Assembly (NCBI GenBank): GCA_900549415.1
Contig: URNX01000046.1
Coordinates: 1-25,355 of the forward strand
Source of the DNA: an uncultured bacterium
GTDB taxonomy: Bacteria > Verrucomicrobiota > Lentisphaeria > Victivallales > UBA1829
Length of the DNA stretch: 25,355 nt
Direction of reading: 5' to 3'
Below the pieces are notes generated by a model, which ran no database searches, was not told the origin of the DNA, and saw only the letters and a list, made by a program, of their open reading frames with translations. Within the stretch, counting starts at the first letter, position 1. The number at the start of each line of letters is the position of its first letter. Made by a program: the position numbers and the translations under genes. This document shows positions 1-7,231 of the stretch, in pieces.

Positions 1-118
1 AATATTGTTCGTAGAAAGAACAGTTCAACGCCAAAAGATTAGCAATAAGCAGAACGACAAAAACACATATCGCATCGTACAACATATTGAATATAATTCT
101 ATTTTTCACACAAATCAT
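1..118 (-). CDS. Small hydrophobic protein, partial (runs off the contig)
   Basis: An ATG at 118 opens a frame of 39 codons with no stop before the window edge. A GGAG sequence lies eight bases upstream of the ATG, a reasonable ribosome binding site. The protein begins MICVKNRIIF and then has one clear hydrophobic stretch (about residues 13-32, DAICVFVVLLIANLLALNC), so it is probably a membrane protein. It follows the YD-repeat fragment at 153-539, just as the small membrane protein at 539-697 follows the fragment at 720-944. By position it could be an immunity or accessory protein of an RHS cassette. No homologue is recognised and the C-terminus is missing. Confidence 0.45.
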   Translation of the reverse strand, partial: MICVKNRIIFNMLYDAICVFVVLLIANLLALNCSFYEQY

Positions 119-152
119 TTATTTACTCCATTACACCAAAACAATCATATCT

Positions 153-539
153 TCAAAATATTGCAGTTTTTATAAGCCCAGGAAGTGATCTGCTGAGTGC
201 CGGCGCTTTGAATGTCTTCATGGTCGCCTGTTTGCCGAGAGCATTATAGGTATATTCCACTAGATAAGTTGCACCATCCCCTTTTCTGACTTCTCCGGTC
301 GGATAATAGGTCGTATTGGTAACGACTCCGCCGGGAGTAACGCTCATGACAAGCTGGTTCTTCGAATTGTAGTAATTCATAAAATGCGTTCCGTCGGCAT
401 ACTCCGTTTTGAAATAGTGACCAAACAGATCTGTGTATACGGTCTGATTTTGCGACATGACTTTCTGCCAGTTCGAACCATATTCAAATGCTTGCCCATG
501 CACCGCTGTTCCGGATGTGCTGACTTGTTGACTGAGCAT
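153..539 (-). CDS. RHS/YD-repeat protein fragment (128 aa)
   Basis: The region EYADGTHFMNYYNSKNQL, followed by GGVVTNTTYYPTGEVRK and YTYNALGKQATMKTF, has the tyrosine-aspartate/glycine-rich beta-repeat pattern of RHS/YD-repeat shell proteins. Complete RHS proteins exceed 1000 residues, so this is a fragment of about three repeats. The chosen ATG at 539 overlaps the last base of the TGA of the upstream small membrane gene (TGATG), suggesting translational coupling. A longer reading from 653 only adds sequence that overlaps that gene in another frame. There is no signal peptide and no recognisable toxin tip; the end (SRSLPGLIKTAIF) is not RHS-like. It may be a displaced tip module or simply a decayed remnant. 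Base composition is AT-richer than in the rest of the window. Confidence 0.55.
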   Translation of the reverse strand: MLSQQVSTSGTAVHGQAFEYGSNWQKVMSQNQTVYTDLFGHYFKTEYADGTHFMNYYNSKNQLVMSVTPGGVVTNTTYYPTGEVRKGDGATYLVEYTYNALGKQATMKTFKAPALSRSLPGLIKTAIF

Positions 540-697
540 CACAAATCTCTCAAATTGCTTACCCAAACATACAGCAAAACGCATAACAAAATAAACACAA
601 ACAAAGAAATAAAAAAACGAACTGGTCGCGAAACCTTCCAAAGGGCACACCATATTATAGCAGATGCTACCAGTGGTCCTGCCAACAAAATAATCAT
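539..697 (-). CDS. Small two-helix membrane protein between RHS fragments (52 aa)
   Basis: The start at 697 is decided by a near-perfect AGGAGG seven bases upstream; the longer in-frame reading lacks one. The 52-residue protein is almost entirely hydrophobic, with two likely transmembrane segments (about residues 2-20, IILLAGPLVASAIIWCALW, and 27-47, RFFISLFVFILLCVLLYVWV) separated by a short basic loop (KVSRPVR), and a short polar tail. It sits between two RHS fragments and its stop codon overlaps the next start. Small membrane proteins next to RHS tips are often immunity proteins for membrane-acting toxins, but that role is inferred from position only. No family is recognised. Confidence 0.6.
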   Translation of the reverse strand: MIILLAGPLVASAIIWCALWKVSRPVRFFISLFVFILLCVLLYVWVSNLRDL

Positions 698-719
698 AAT
701 TTCCTCCTTTTTATTGAGA

Positions 720-944
720 TTAATATGTTGTAAGTTCTTGATTGAATATTCTCCGCCCCATATAGTCATAATCAGCTTCATAGGCCCAGGCAGTGCAGAC
801 TGTCATATTGTCAGTCGTAGACTGAAACGACAGCATTGACTGCAGTTCTTTCGTCTGCCGTCCCACAACAACATCATATTCAACACTGGCGGTCAGGCCA
901 TTGACCGTTTGTGCAAAGATATTTTTTGTTCCGCAATGCTGCAT
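720..944 (-). pseudogene. RHS/YD-repeat C-terminal remnant
   Basis: The frame ends in WAYEADYDYMGRRIFNQEL, matching the Y-x-Y-D-x-x-G-R-R core of YD repeats as seen in RHS proteins. It then stops at once, where an intact RHS protein would continue to its conserved core end and a variable tip. The start given (944) has AGGAG about ten bases upstream; in-frame alternatives are ATG at 980 and GTG at 998. The first 50 residues (MQHCGTKNIFAQTVNG...) are also beta-strand-like. It is treated as a remnant because it is far shorter than any RHS protein and has no toxin domain. It could be translated as a short peptide ahead of the small membrane protein. Confidence 0.45.
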
Positions 945-1306
945 TACCAAAACTTCTCCTGCCGGATAGCTAATTATCATTTTTGTAACTAATAGCACGG
1001 TCAGTCCGATTTTTCAAGCAGGATTGCTAAAATATATGCGATTTATGGAATGTCATCATATAAAAAGAACTCCAAGATTCACCGTCATTGGCTTTGAACC
1101 TTCACTTCGTCCGCCGAAAATTTCTCTGAAATATTTCCTTTTCCGTTTGCGTTTTCTTCGTTTGGTGTTATGATATCACGGAGGCGCGATTGGAGACCTG
1201 GCTCAATAAATCGCGTAATCCCTGCGCGGTTGCCAGGAACAACGGCATATCCGATTTGATTTTCACTTTTTTATTTTTTGGCGCGGTGTTTTATACAATC
1301 TAAGAA
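945..1306. other. Gene-poor AT-rich spacer with a decayed coding remnant
   Basis: No complete gene with a start codon and ribosome binding site was found in this stretch. The only coding-like signal is the open frame at 1085-1270 on the minus strand, listed separately. No convincing terminator hairpin follows the stop of the substrate-binding protein gene at 1307. No tRNA, insertion sequence or terminal inverted repeat was seen. Confidence 0.5.
1085..1270 (-). pseudogene. 61-codon open remnant lacking a start codon
   Basis: Between in-frame stops at 1271-1273 and 1085-1087 there are 61 sense codons. The peptide has protein-like composition: a hydrophobic/beta first half (GYAVVPGNRAGITRFIEPG) and a charged tail (LRDIITPNEENANGK..., ending EVKVQSQ). 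There is no ATG, GTG or TTG at its head, so it is not an intact gene. A second frame over the same bases (KSDMPLFLATAQGLRDLL...) is also plausible, so the true frame is uncertain. It may be the broken upstream part of the RHS locus or a dispersed repeat; homology is not known. Confidence 0.25.
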
Positions 1307-2212
1307 TCAGGGCTGTTTCCCGTAAAGCAGGTTTTCCGCGTAGCGGAAGGCTTCGGGGAAACGGTGGTTAGGCTTATATTGAAACAAATCAGACGGAAGA
1401 ATGTGCAGACGGTTCGTCCGGACGGCTTTCAGATTCCGCATCGAAGGATTCTCCTGAAATTTGCGGAAAGCTTCACGGTTCAATGCTTCGGATTTCGCAC
1501 CGGGAACCAGAAAAATACAATCGGGATCCTTCAACAAAAGCTCCTCCGGACTGAACGATATCCGTTCCGCACGGACGGCAAAACCTGTTGAATTCAGAAT
1601 GTTGCGACCGCCAAGAGCGGCGAAAATATAGGCGGCATGGGCGCGGTTCGTCTCCGCCCGAAATTCAGCTCCGTTGAAAAACAGGACAAGGAAACTCGGT
1701 CCCTTCCGCCCGGAACAGCGGCGAATAATTGAGTCGACTTCCTTTTGCACTTTTCCGCAAACGGTTGAAGCGGAACGGGTCGCAAGGATGGAAGAAAATA
1801 TCCCGGCAATTCGCGCATAATCGGAATAATTGTCGTACTTCAGATGCAGCACTTCAATTCCCGATTTTCGAAGCAGTTCACCGAACGCCCGGTGACGTCC
1901 GGTCATGCCGCTCAAAATCACAAGGTCCGGTTTCAGGCGGACAACCGCTTCCATGTTCGGGTGCATGTAACTGCCGACATGCGGAACGTTTTCCAGTCCA
2001 GGAGGAAGAGGCTCCGCCTTGCGCGGCGTGTGCATTCCGGCAGGGAAGCCGCCGCAATCCAGCCATATTTCCAGCAGTGATGGATAGCAAATCACCGTTC
2101 GTGCAGGCGAAGTTGTCACCTTCTGAACCTCGCCGAATGCATCCACAACCGGAATTTCTGCAGCGGAAAGCGAAAATGTCAATGCGGAAAAAAGAAGCGG
2201 GAAAAATTTCAT
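1307..2212 (-). CDS. ABC transporter substrate-binding protein, FecB/BtuF (Peripla_BP_2) type
   Basis: This 301-residue protein has a signal peptide (MKFFPLLFSALTFSLSAA, cleavage likely before E19) without a lipobox cysteine. It then has the layout of iron-siderophore/cobalamin binding proteins: an N-terminal lobe with VTTSPARTVICYPSLLEIW, the typical VGSYMHPNMEAVVRLKPDLVI segment (about residues 79-99), a long backbone helix, and a second lobe ending in NRLHILPSDLFQY. Length fits the family (about 270-330). It should capture a metal chelate or corrinoid in the periplasm for an ABC importer. No permease, ATPase or TonB receptor lies in the window. Its ATG overlaps the TGA of the upstream gene (ATGA), so the two are translated together. 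The family call is firm; the ligand is unknown. Confidence 0.85.
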   Translation of the reverse strand: MKFFPLLFSALTFSLSAAEIPVVDAFGEVQKVTTSPARTVICYPSLLEIWLDCGGFPAGMHTPRKAEPLPPGLENVPHVGSYMHPNMEAVVRLKPDLVILSGMTGRHRAFGELLRKSGIEVLHLKYDNYSDYARIAGIFSSILATRSASTVCGKVQKEVDSIIRRCSGRKGPSFLVLFFNGAEFRAETNRAHAAYIFAALGGRNILNSTGFAVRAERISFSPEELLLKDPDCIFLVPGAKSEALNREAFRKFQENPSMRNLKAVRTNRLHILPSDLFQYKPNHRFPEAFRYAENLLYGKQP

Positions 2213-3144
2213 TTATCGTTCAGTTTCCGGAAACCGCGGCGGTGCGGCGGGCGGCGGAACTGCACATTGCCGTTCGAGGCAATACCGATTCCGTGGGCAA
2301 AAAGAACATCATTCAGCGAGGACGCCGCGATATTCTGGGAAAGATGAATCATATTCTCCTGCGGACATTCCACACGTTCAGCAGGTTTCGCAACGGTGAT
2401 TTTGAGCTTGCGTGAAACATAGAGAAGTCCCCAGCCCTGAGCAACCTCTTCCGGCTTCAGAAGACCTTCCGGGACGGCAAGGTAGAGTTCATTCGCAACA
2501 TTCGCGTGGCGGAGACGCTCAAAACGGCTGCCCTGATACAGCGCAGTTTCATAGGTGCGGATCCTTCCAAGACATTCTTTGTAAGCAGGATTCACGGTTT
2601 CTTCGTAATCCCAGTATTCAATTTCCGGGAAGAGGACACCAGTATCAAGCAGATGCGGCTCCGTGCGGCGGATTTCCGCTTCAATCTCCTCCTGGAGTTT
2701 CCGTTCACGGCGCAGCTCCGCGGCGATCTCCTCCGGGGTGGAACATTCCGGCCAGCAGGAAAAGCGCGTGGTGCGGGTTTCAATTAAAATCGTCTTTTCC
2801 GGCTGGAGAAGACGTCTTTTTTTCGGAGCGGACCAGAATGCTGCGGCGTCTGCACAGTATTTTGCAATACGGGTCGGGACGCGGAGAGCGGCAGCAGTAG
2901 GTCTGGCTGAAACGAGCCAACCGAGTGCGGCGAACTGGAGATCTTTCAAAGAAAGACCGGATGTGGTCTCTTTTTTTGCATCAGACGGCTGTTCCGGAAT
3001 CGGTTCGGATTCCTCCGGGACGGGCGGCTGCGGCAAAACAGGTTCAAGAAAAGAATCCGCGGGGAGCTGATCCCCGCGGATTCCGGAATCATCAGGTTCC
3101 GCAAAGTCGAAATTCAACTGCAATTCTGTATATTCTTCAGACAT
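2209..3144 (-). CDS. Uncharacterised protein with MmcB-like segment (311 aa)
   Basis: Residues 1-62 are acidic and proline/glutamate-rich (EPVLPQPPVPEESEPIP) and probably disordered. Residues 136-163 form a charged helix (EEIAAELRRERKLQEEIEAE). Residues 207-256 (ANELYLAVPEGLLKPEEVAQGWGLLYVS) resemble the C-terminal half of MmcB-like proteins, nuclease-fold relatives in which a strand with 'YfavP..l...vP.g.GLlyv' follows the active-site region. The acidic and lysine residues of a PD-(D/E)XK site are not evident here, so catalysis is doubtful. The gene starts 33 bases after the rpsA stop and overlaps the next gene by four bases. AAGGAT about ten bases upstream supports the ATG. Function is unknown; a DNA-related role is only a suggestion. 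Confidence 0.6.
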   Translation of the reverse strand: MSEEYTELQLNFDFAEPDDSGIRGDQLPADSFLEPVLPQPPVPEESEPIPEQPSDAKKETTSGLSLKDLQFAALGWLVSARPTAAALRVPTRIAKYCADAAAFWSAPKKRRLLQPEKTILIETRTTRFSCWPECSTPEEIAAELRRERKLQEEIEAEIRRTEPHLLDTGVLFPEIEYWDYEETVNPAYKECLGRIRTYETALYQGSRFERLRHANVANELYLAVPEGLLKPEEVAQGWGLLYVSRKLKITVAKPAERVECPQENMIHLSQNIAASSLNDVLFAHGIGIASNGNVQFRRPPHRRGFRKLNDK

Positions 3145-3177
3145 TACAACGGAAATCCTTCTTTGCGGCAGACAATG

Positions 3178-4935
3178 TTACTTGCTTTCCTTCATGACAT
3201 CAAGGCTGTCGAGGCTGTCGCCGATAACCTGTCCCATGTCACCGAGAGCTTCGCCCGGCTTGAGAGCAGCGGAAACTTCCTCGCTTGCAGCCTTGAGATC
3301 CTCTTCGGAGAATCCTTCGTCGAGAGCCTTGATGGAGAGACCGATGCGGCGTTCGTCGCGGTCGATCTTGATGACGCGGGCTTCGATTTCCTGGCCGAGG
3401 GAGAGTTTGTCTTTGACCTTCTCAACGCGATCCTTGCTGATCTGGGAGATGTGAACCAGACCGTCGATCTTGTGGGAGAGTTCGATGAATGCGCCGAACG
3501 CGGTGATCTTGGTGACCTTGCCGGAAACGACGTCGCCGATCTTGTAGAGATCGTTGATATTCGCCCAGGGATCCTCTTCGATCTGCTTGAGACCGAGGGA
3601 GATGCGCTGCTGCTGCGGGTCGATGTCGAGAATAACGGCTTCGACTTCATCGCCGACTTTGAGCATTTCGTTCGGGTTGTTGATCTTGCGGGTCCAGGAC
3701 ATATCGGAGACGTGGATCATGCCGTCGATGTCGTTTTCGATTTCGACGAACGCGCCGTAGCTGGTCATGTTGCGGACTTTGCCTTTGATGCGGCTTCCGG
3801 CCGGATACTTCTCAGCGAGGACTTCCCACGGATTGCGGGTCTTCTGACGGAGACCGAGGGAGATCTTCTTGCCTTCCTTGTCGATGTCGAGGACGACGGC
3901 TTCGACTTCTTCGCCAACGCTGACAATATCGCCGGCCTTGGTGACGCGCTTGGTCCAGGACATTTCGGAGACATGGATCAGACCTTCGACGCCCTGTTCG
4001 ATTTCAACGAACGCGCCATAGGGCATGATGTTGACGATGCGGCCCTTGACGGTGGAACCGACCGGGTACTTGGTCTCGACTTCGTCCCACGGATTTTTGG
4101 TCTTCTGCTTGAGACCGAGGGAGACGCGCTCCTTGTCGTAGTCGATGTCGAGGATCATCACTTCGACTTCCTGTCCGATTTCGAGCATTTCGCTCGGGTG
4201 GGAGATACGTCCCCAGGACATGTCGGTGATGTGGAGGAGGCCATCGATGCCGCCGAGGTCGATGAACGCGCCGAAGTCGGTGATGTTCTTCACGATACCC
4301 TTGCGGATCTGGTTGACTTCCATATCTTTAAGCAGCTGCGAGCGGCGATCCTTGCGGGAAGCCTCGAGGAGTTCGCGGCGGGAAACGACGATGTTTCTGC
4401 GCTCCTGGTTGATCTTGAGGATCTTGAACTCGTATTCTTTGCCGATGAAATCGTCCATGTTCTTGACCGGACCGATATCGATCTGGGAACCGGGGAGGAA
4501 CGCCTCGACGCCGTTGAGATCGATGATGATGCCGCCTTTGACGCGGTGCTTCATCAGACCGGTGATTACGCTGCCTTCGCCATATTCGCTGGTGATTTTG
4601 TTCCAGGACTTGATGAAGTTCGCCTTCTGGAGGCTGATTCCGGGCATGCTGTTCTCGTTTTCAATTTCTTCGAGATAGACGTCCACCTGGTCGCCGACCT
4701 TGACATCCGCCCAGTTGCGGAATTCCGTGGCGGGGATGAAACCTTCCGCCTTGTAGCCGATGTCTACGAGAGCGCCGTCGTTTCTCTTCTCGACGATTTT
4801 TCCCGGGACGATGGAATTCTCGACGAATTCGTTCTTCTGCTCATTTGCGAGCAGAGCGTCCATGGAGACGTTGTCTGTGCTGAGATCGACGTAGCTTTTG
4901 ATCTCTTTCGGTGCGGTTGCTGCTGTTGTGCTCAT
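3178..4935 (-). CDS. rpsA: 30S ribosomal protein S1
   Basis: The 585-residue protein contains six S1 (OB-fold) RNA-binding repeats at about residues 43-108, 125-190, 211-279, 296-366, 383-453 and 470-538. Repeats 3-6 carry the classic GAFI/VE(I/L)...GL(I/L)H(I/V)S signature (for example YGAFVEIEQGVEGLIHVSEMSW); repeats 1 and 2 are divergent, as in E. coli S1, where they dock on the 30S subunit. It unwinds and delivers mRNA to the ribosome. The start at 4935 (MSTTAATAPKEIKSY) is preferred over an ATG 16 codons upstream because the extension (MHRTEKIVNQKKNKKK) is low-complexity leader sequence. The leader just before the ATG is A-rich with no clear Shine-Dalgarno, as known for E. coli rpsA, where S1 represses its own translation. 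The acidic C-terminal tail is slightly longer than in E. coli. Confidence 0.96.
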   Translation of the reverse strand: MSTTAATAPKEIKSYVDLSTDNVSMDALLANEQKNEFVENSIVPGKIVEKRNDGALVDIGYKAEGFIPATEFRNWADVKVGDQVDVYLEEIENENSMPGISLQKANFIKSWNKITSEYGEGSVITGLMKHRVKGGIIIDLNGVEAFLPGSQIDIGPVKNMDDFIGKEYEFKILKINQERRNIVVSRRELLEASRKDRRSQLLKDMEVNQIRKGIVKNITDFGAFIDLGGIDGLLHITDMSWGRISHPSEMLEIGQEVEVMILDIDYDKERVSLGLKQKTKNPWDEVETKYPVGSTVKGRIVNIMPYGAFVEIEQGVEGLIHVSEMSWTKRVTKAGDIVSVGEEVEAVVLDIDKEGKKISLGLRQKTRNPWEVLAEKYPAGSRIKGKVRNMTSYGAFVEIENDIDGMIHVSDMSWTRKINNPNEMLKVGDEVEAVILDIDPQQQRISLGLKQIEEDPWANINDLYKIGDVVSGKVTKITAFGAFIELSHKIDGLVHISQISKDRVEKVKDKLSLGQEIEARVIKIDRDERRIGLSIKALDEGFSEEDLKAASEEVSAALKPGEALGDMGQVIGDSLDSLDVMKESK

Positions 4936-5015
4936 TTTTTTCTTGTTTTTCTTTTGGTTTACGATTTTTTCCGTACGATGCACTCACGCCGATTGCATGA
5001 GGGCATTAAGATGGC

Positions 5016-5043
5016 AATATACTCTTGAATGATAAAAATTCAA
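5016..5043 (-). promoter_or_regulatory. Putative rpsA promoter
   Basis: On the minus strand TTGAAT (5038-5043) and TATATT (5016-5021) are separated by 16 bases, giving a start near 5009 and a leader of about 75 bases before the rpsA ATG. A 9-bp perfect inverted repeat covers the -35 box and the spacer. Confidence 0.5.
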
Positions 5044-5046
5044 GAG
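5022..5046. promoter_or_regulatory. Perfect inverted repeat overlapping the rpsA promoter
   Basis: The arms CTCTTGAAT (5022-5030) and ATTCAAGAG (5038-5046) are exact complements around a 7-base centre. The repeat lies directly upstream of the -10 hexamer and includes the -35 box, a position expected for an operator. It is not followed by a T-run in either direction, so a terminator is less likely. Confidence 0.45.
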
Positions 5047-5078
5047 CGGAAATGCGGATTCTCCGATTTTTTCAGTTT

Positions 5079-5285
5079 TCACTCCCGCTCCCGCGCCTGG
5101 GAATACATATGCTCCATGAACTCCCGGAAGGTAAATTCATAACCGAGTTTTTCCGCGAAGTTGATGAACGCGTCAATCACGTCTTCCTGCTTCTCATAAA
5201 TTTCCTGGAACGACATTGCCTTGCGGCGCAATTCCGGATCGCGCTCCAGATGCGCATAAAAAAGCACAATATTTTCCTTGCTCAT
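5079..5285 (-). CDS. Small Nif11-like domain protein (68 aa)
   Basis: The sequence MSKENIVLFYAHLERDPEL, then a helix, then FAEKLGYEFTFREFMEHM follows the Nif11/nitrile-hydratase-leader pattern (S-x-E-x-(I/L)-x-x-F ... D-x-x-L-(R/K) ... A-x-x-x-G-(Y/F)-x-F-(T/S)-x-x-(E/D)-(F/L)). Nif11 domains occur as leader peptides of ribosomally made natural products. Here the protein ends in YSQARERE with no Gly-Gly cleavage motif, no core peptide and no modifying enzyme nearby, so a RiPP role is unlikely. The ATG overlaps the TGA of the U32 gene (ATGA), so expression is coupled to it. Domain recognition is by eye and moderate; function is unknown. Confidence 0.6.
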   Translation of the reverse strand: MSKENIVLFYAHLERDPELRRKAMSFQEIYEKQEDVIDAFINFAEKLGYEFTFREFMEHMYSQARERE

Positions 5286-6523
5286 GAACGGCTCCTTTCA
5301 ATCAGTTTGTAAACTTTGTCATTTGCACGCAGACGGACGGGCGAGAGGAATGTGACATTCATTCCCTTCTTTGCAGGGTTGACCGCGGCGCCGTCAAGAA
5401 GAAACTCATCCACTTTCAGCTCCTGCGCCCCCGTGGTGTCGCCGGTGACGAGAATGCGGTCGCCGGGAACGAGTTCTCCGGAGGTCATCTGCAGTTCCGC
5501 CACCTCAGGCTTCTTGTAATAGTTGACGATGCGGCCGACGAATTCCTTGCGCACAGTCGCCTGACTGTCGCCGCACGCCGCCCACTCTCCGAGTCTGTTG
5601 CCGAGATAGTAACCGCCCTTCCAGAAGCCGCGGTTGAAGACGGAAGCCAGCTCCTCTTCCCACTTTGCGAGCTGTTCGGGACGCAGCGGTTCGCCGCGCA
5701 GCCACTGGTCGAGCGCGGCGCGGTAGACCCGCACCACATGCGCCACATAGTCGGCGGAGCGTCCGCGTCCTTCAATTTTGAGAACCGAAACGCCGCTTTC
5801 GAGAATCCGGTCGAAGAATTCAAGCGTGCAGAGATCGCGCGGCGACATGACATAGCGGTTGTCGATATTGAACTCCGTGCCGGTTTCCGTATCGCGAACC
5901 GTATAGGAGCGGCGGCAGTTCTGAAAACATGCGCCGCGGTTGGCGGAAGAGTTGTAAGCGGCAAGACTCATCCCGCATTTACCGGAAACCGCCACGCAGA
6001 GCGCACCGTGAATGAAAATTTCCACCTTGATCAGCTCTCCAGACGGGCCGCAGATTTTTTCCTCGCGGATCGTCCGGCAGATATGCGCGATCTGGTCAAG
6101 CGTGAGTTCCCGGGCCAGCACCACGACGTCCGCGAACTGTGAATAGAAACGCACGGTTTCGGTGTTCGCAATATTCGCCTGAACGGAGAGATGCACGGGA
6201 AGTTCCATTGAACGCGCAATCCGCATGACCGCCGGATCGGAGGCGATCACCGCGTCGATCCGCGCCTCTTTTGCGCGGCGGCAGAGTTCCCGGACCTCCT
6301 CAAGCTCCGAGTCGAATATGATGGTATTGATCGCCAACCATGCTTTTGCGTTGCGCGCATGACACCGCGCCGCGACTTCCGGAAGGTCGTCCACAGTGAA
6401 ATTGACCGTAGCATTCGAACGCATATTGAGTTTGCCGACGCCGAAATAAACGGCGTCCGCGCCGTTCTGCAGCCCGGCTTCCAGCGATTCGTAGCTCCCC
6501 GCGGGAGCAAGAAGTAATGGCAT
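5282..6523 (-). CDS. trhP: U32-family tRNA uridine hydroxylase-type protein (TrhP/YegQ)
   Basis: The 413-residue protein starts with the family hallmark LLAPAGSYESLEAGLQNGADAVYFG and carries the U32 signature at residues 168-186 (E-I-F-I-H-G-A-L-C ... S-G-K-C-x-M-S). Next come NRGACFQNCRR, giving four cysteines (C176, C183, C199, C203), and YVMSPRDLC...LKIEGRGRS. In E. coli TrhP (YegQ) makes 5-hydroxyuridine at the wobble position of tRNAs using prephenate; the cysteines are thought to hold an iron-sulfur cluster. Older annotations call this family collagenase-like peptidase U32. Length is slightly below E. coli YegQ (about 450). It has AAAGGAT before the ATG and a plausible promoter at 6548-6575. 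Other U32 subfamilies (for example RlhA, UbiU/V) are the alternatives. Confidence 0.85.
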   Translation of the reverse strand: MPLLLAPAGSYESLEAGLQNGADAVYFGVGKLNMRSNATVNFTVDDLPEVAARCHARNAKAWLAINTIIFDSELEEVRELCRRAKEARIDAVIASDPAVMRIARSMELPVHLSVQANIANTETVRFYSQFADVVVLARELTLDQIAHICRTIREEKICGPSGELIKVEIFIHGALCVAVSGKCGMSLAAYNSSANRGACFQNCRRSYTVRDTETGTEFNIDNRYVMSPRDLCTLEFFDRILESGVSVLKIEGRGRSADYVAHVVRVYRAALDQWLRGEPLRPEQLAKWEEELASVFNRGFWKGGYYLGNRLGEWAACGDSQATVRKEFVGRIVNYYKKPEVAELQMTSGELVPGDRILVTGDTTGAQELKVDEFLLDGAAVNPAKKGMNVTFLSPVRLRANDKVYKLIERSRS

Positions 6524-6547
6524 GATAAATCCTTTCTTTTCCCCGAT

Positions 6548-6575
6548 AATGTAATATAGATTTCCGATTTTTCAA
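6548..6575 (-). promoter_or_regulatory. Putative promoter of the U32/Nif11-like operon
   Basis: On the minus strand TTGAAA (6570-6575) and TACATT (6548-6553) are 16 bases apart. This places the start of transcription about 18 bases before the ATG at 6523, leaving room for the AAAGGA binding site. Confidence 0.4.
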
Positions 6576-6640
6576 CAAACGGAGTGGAATATTGAAAGAA
6601 ACCGGTTATATTATCCGGCAGAACGGGAAAGGATAAATTC

Positions 6641-7228
6641 ATGGAACTCTGCAAATTCTCCGAAGGGCTTCTGAATCAAGGCGGAGACGCCACAATGGAA
6701 CTTTGGAAAGGCGAAATGCCCGTTCCGGATGGAATGGAAAGCGCGCTTTATCACTTTCTGGTCCGCTACTATTACATTCCGGAATCCCCATACAATTTTG
6801 CCGTACTCGACGGCAGGCGCCTCCGCGGCTTTCTGCTCGCAGCCCCCGCCGCAATGCCGGAACGCCACGACTCCGCACGGGAATGGATTCAGCCGCATCT
6901 GACAAACGATGCGCAGAAAGCCTTTTTCAAGGAATACTGGGATTATGTCAACAGCAACAGCGACGCCGAAAGACGCGCGGCGCTTCCCGGCGAAGTCCTG
7001 CTTCTTCTGTTCGGCAGTCTCCAGCGCGGATGCGGACGCATCATGATGGAAGCGTTTGAATCGGAATGCCGGAAAAACGGCGTCGGCTCCTATCTGCTCT
7101 GGACGGATGAAACCTGCGATTTCGAATATTACCGCAAGAACCGTTTTACCGCAGTCGCGCATTTTCCCTGCGCCGCCGCCATCAAGGGAAAACACCTTGA
7201 CACGTGGCTGTTCCGCAAAACGCTGTAA
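6641..7228 (+). CDS. GNAT-family acetyltransferase
   Basis: The 195-residue protein has a likely acetyl-CoA pocket at residues 121-147 (LLLFGSLQRGCGRIMMEAFESECRKNG), corresponding to GNAT motif A (V-x-x-x-x-R/Q-G-x-G-x-(G/A)), and the FYEKxGF-like FEYYRKNRFTAV at 161-172. It should transfer an acetyl group to a small amine or protein; the substrate is unknown. The N-terminal third (including ALYHFLVRYYYIPESP) is typical of small Lentisphaerota/Bacteroidota GNATs. GAAAGGA lies eight bases before the ATG. It is transcribed away from the U32 gene and ends three bases before the end of the convergent AraC gene, leaving no room for a separate terminator. Confidence 0.8.
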   Translation: MELCKFSEGLLNQGGDATMELWKGEMPVPDGMESALYHFLVRYYYIPESPYNFAVLDGRRLRGFLLAAPAAMPERHDSAREWIQPHLTNDAQKAFFKEYWDYVNSNSDAERRAALPGEVLLLLFGSLQRGCGRIMMEAFESECRKNGVGSYLLWTDETCDFEYYRKNRFTAVAHFPCAAAIKGKHLDTWLFRKTL

Positions 7229-7231
7229 TAT

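Noticed and set aside
698..781. 28-residue N-terminal extension of the small membrane protein
   Set aside because: The extension overlaps the RHS remnant in another frame and its start has no ribosome site, whereas the ATG at 697 has AGGAGG.
3163..5028. 621-codon open frame antisense to rpsA
   Set aside because: It mirrors the S1 repeats, with monotonous D/F/V/A-rich repeats, no ribosome site and no recognisable domain. The opposite strand is unambiguous ribosomal protein S1.
5079..5285. RiPP precursor and biosynthetic cluster
   Set aside because: There is no core peptide after the Nif11-like region, no cleavage motif, and no modifying enzyme or peptidase-transporter nearby.
6602..6618. Near-palindrome CCGGTTATATTATCCGG before the GNAT gene as an operator
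   Set aside because: It has one mismatch, no matching promoter boxes at sensible spacing, and TTCCGG/CCGG words are very common in this sequence.
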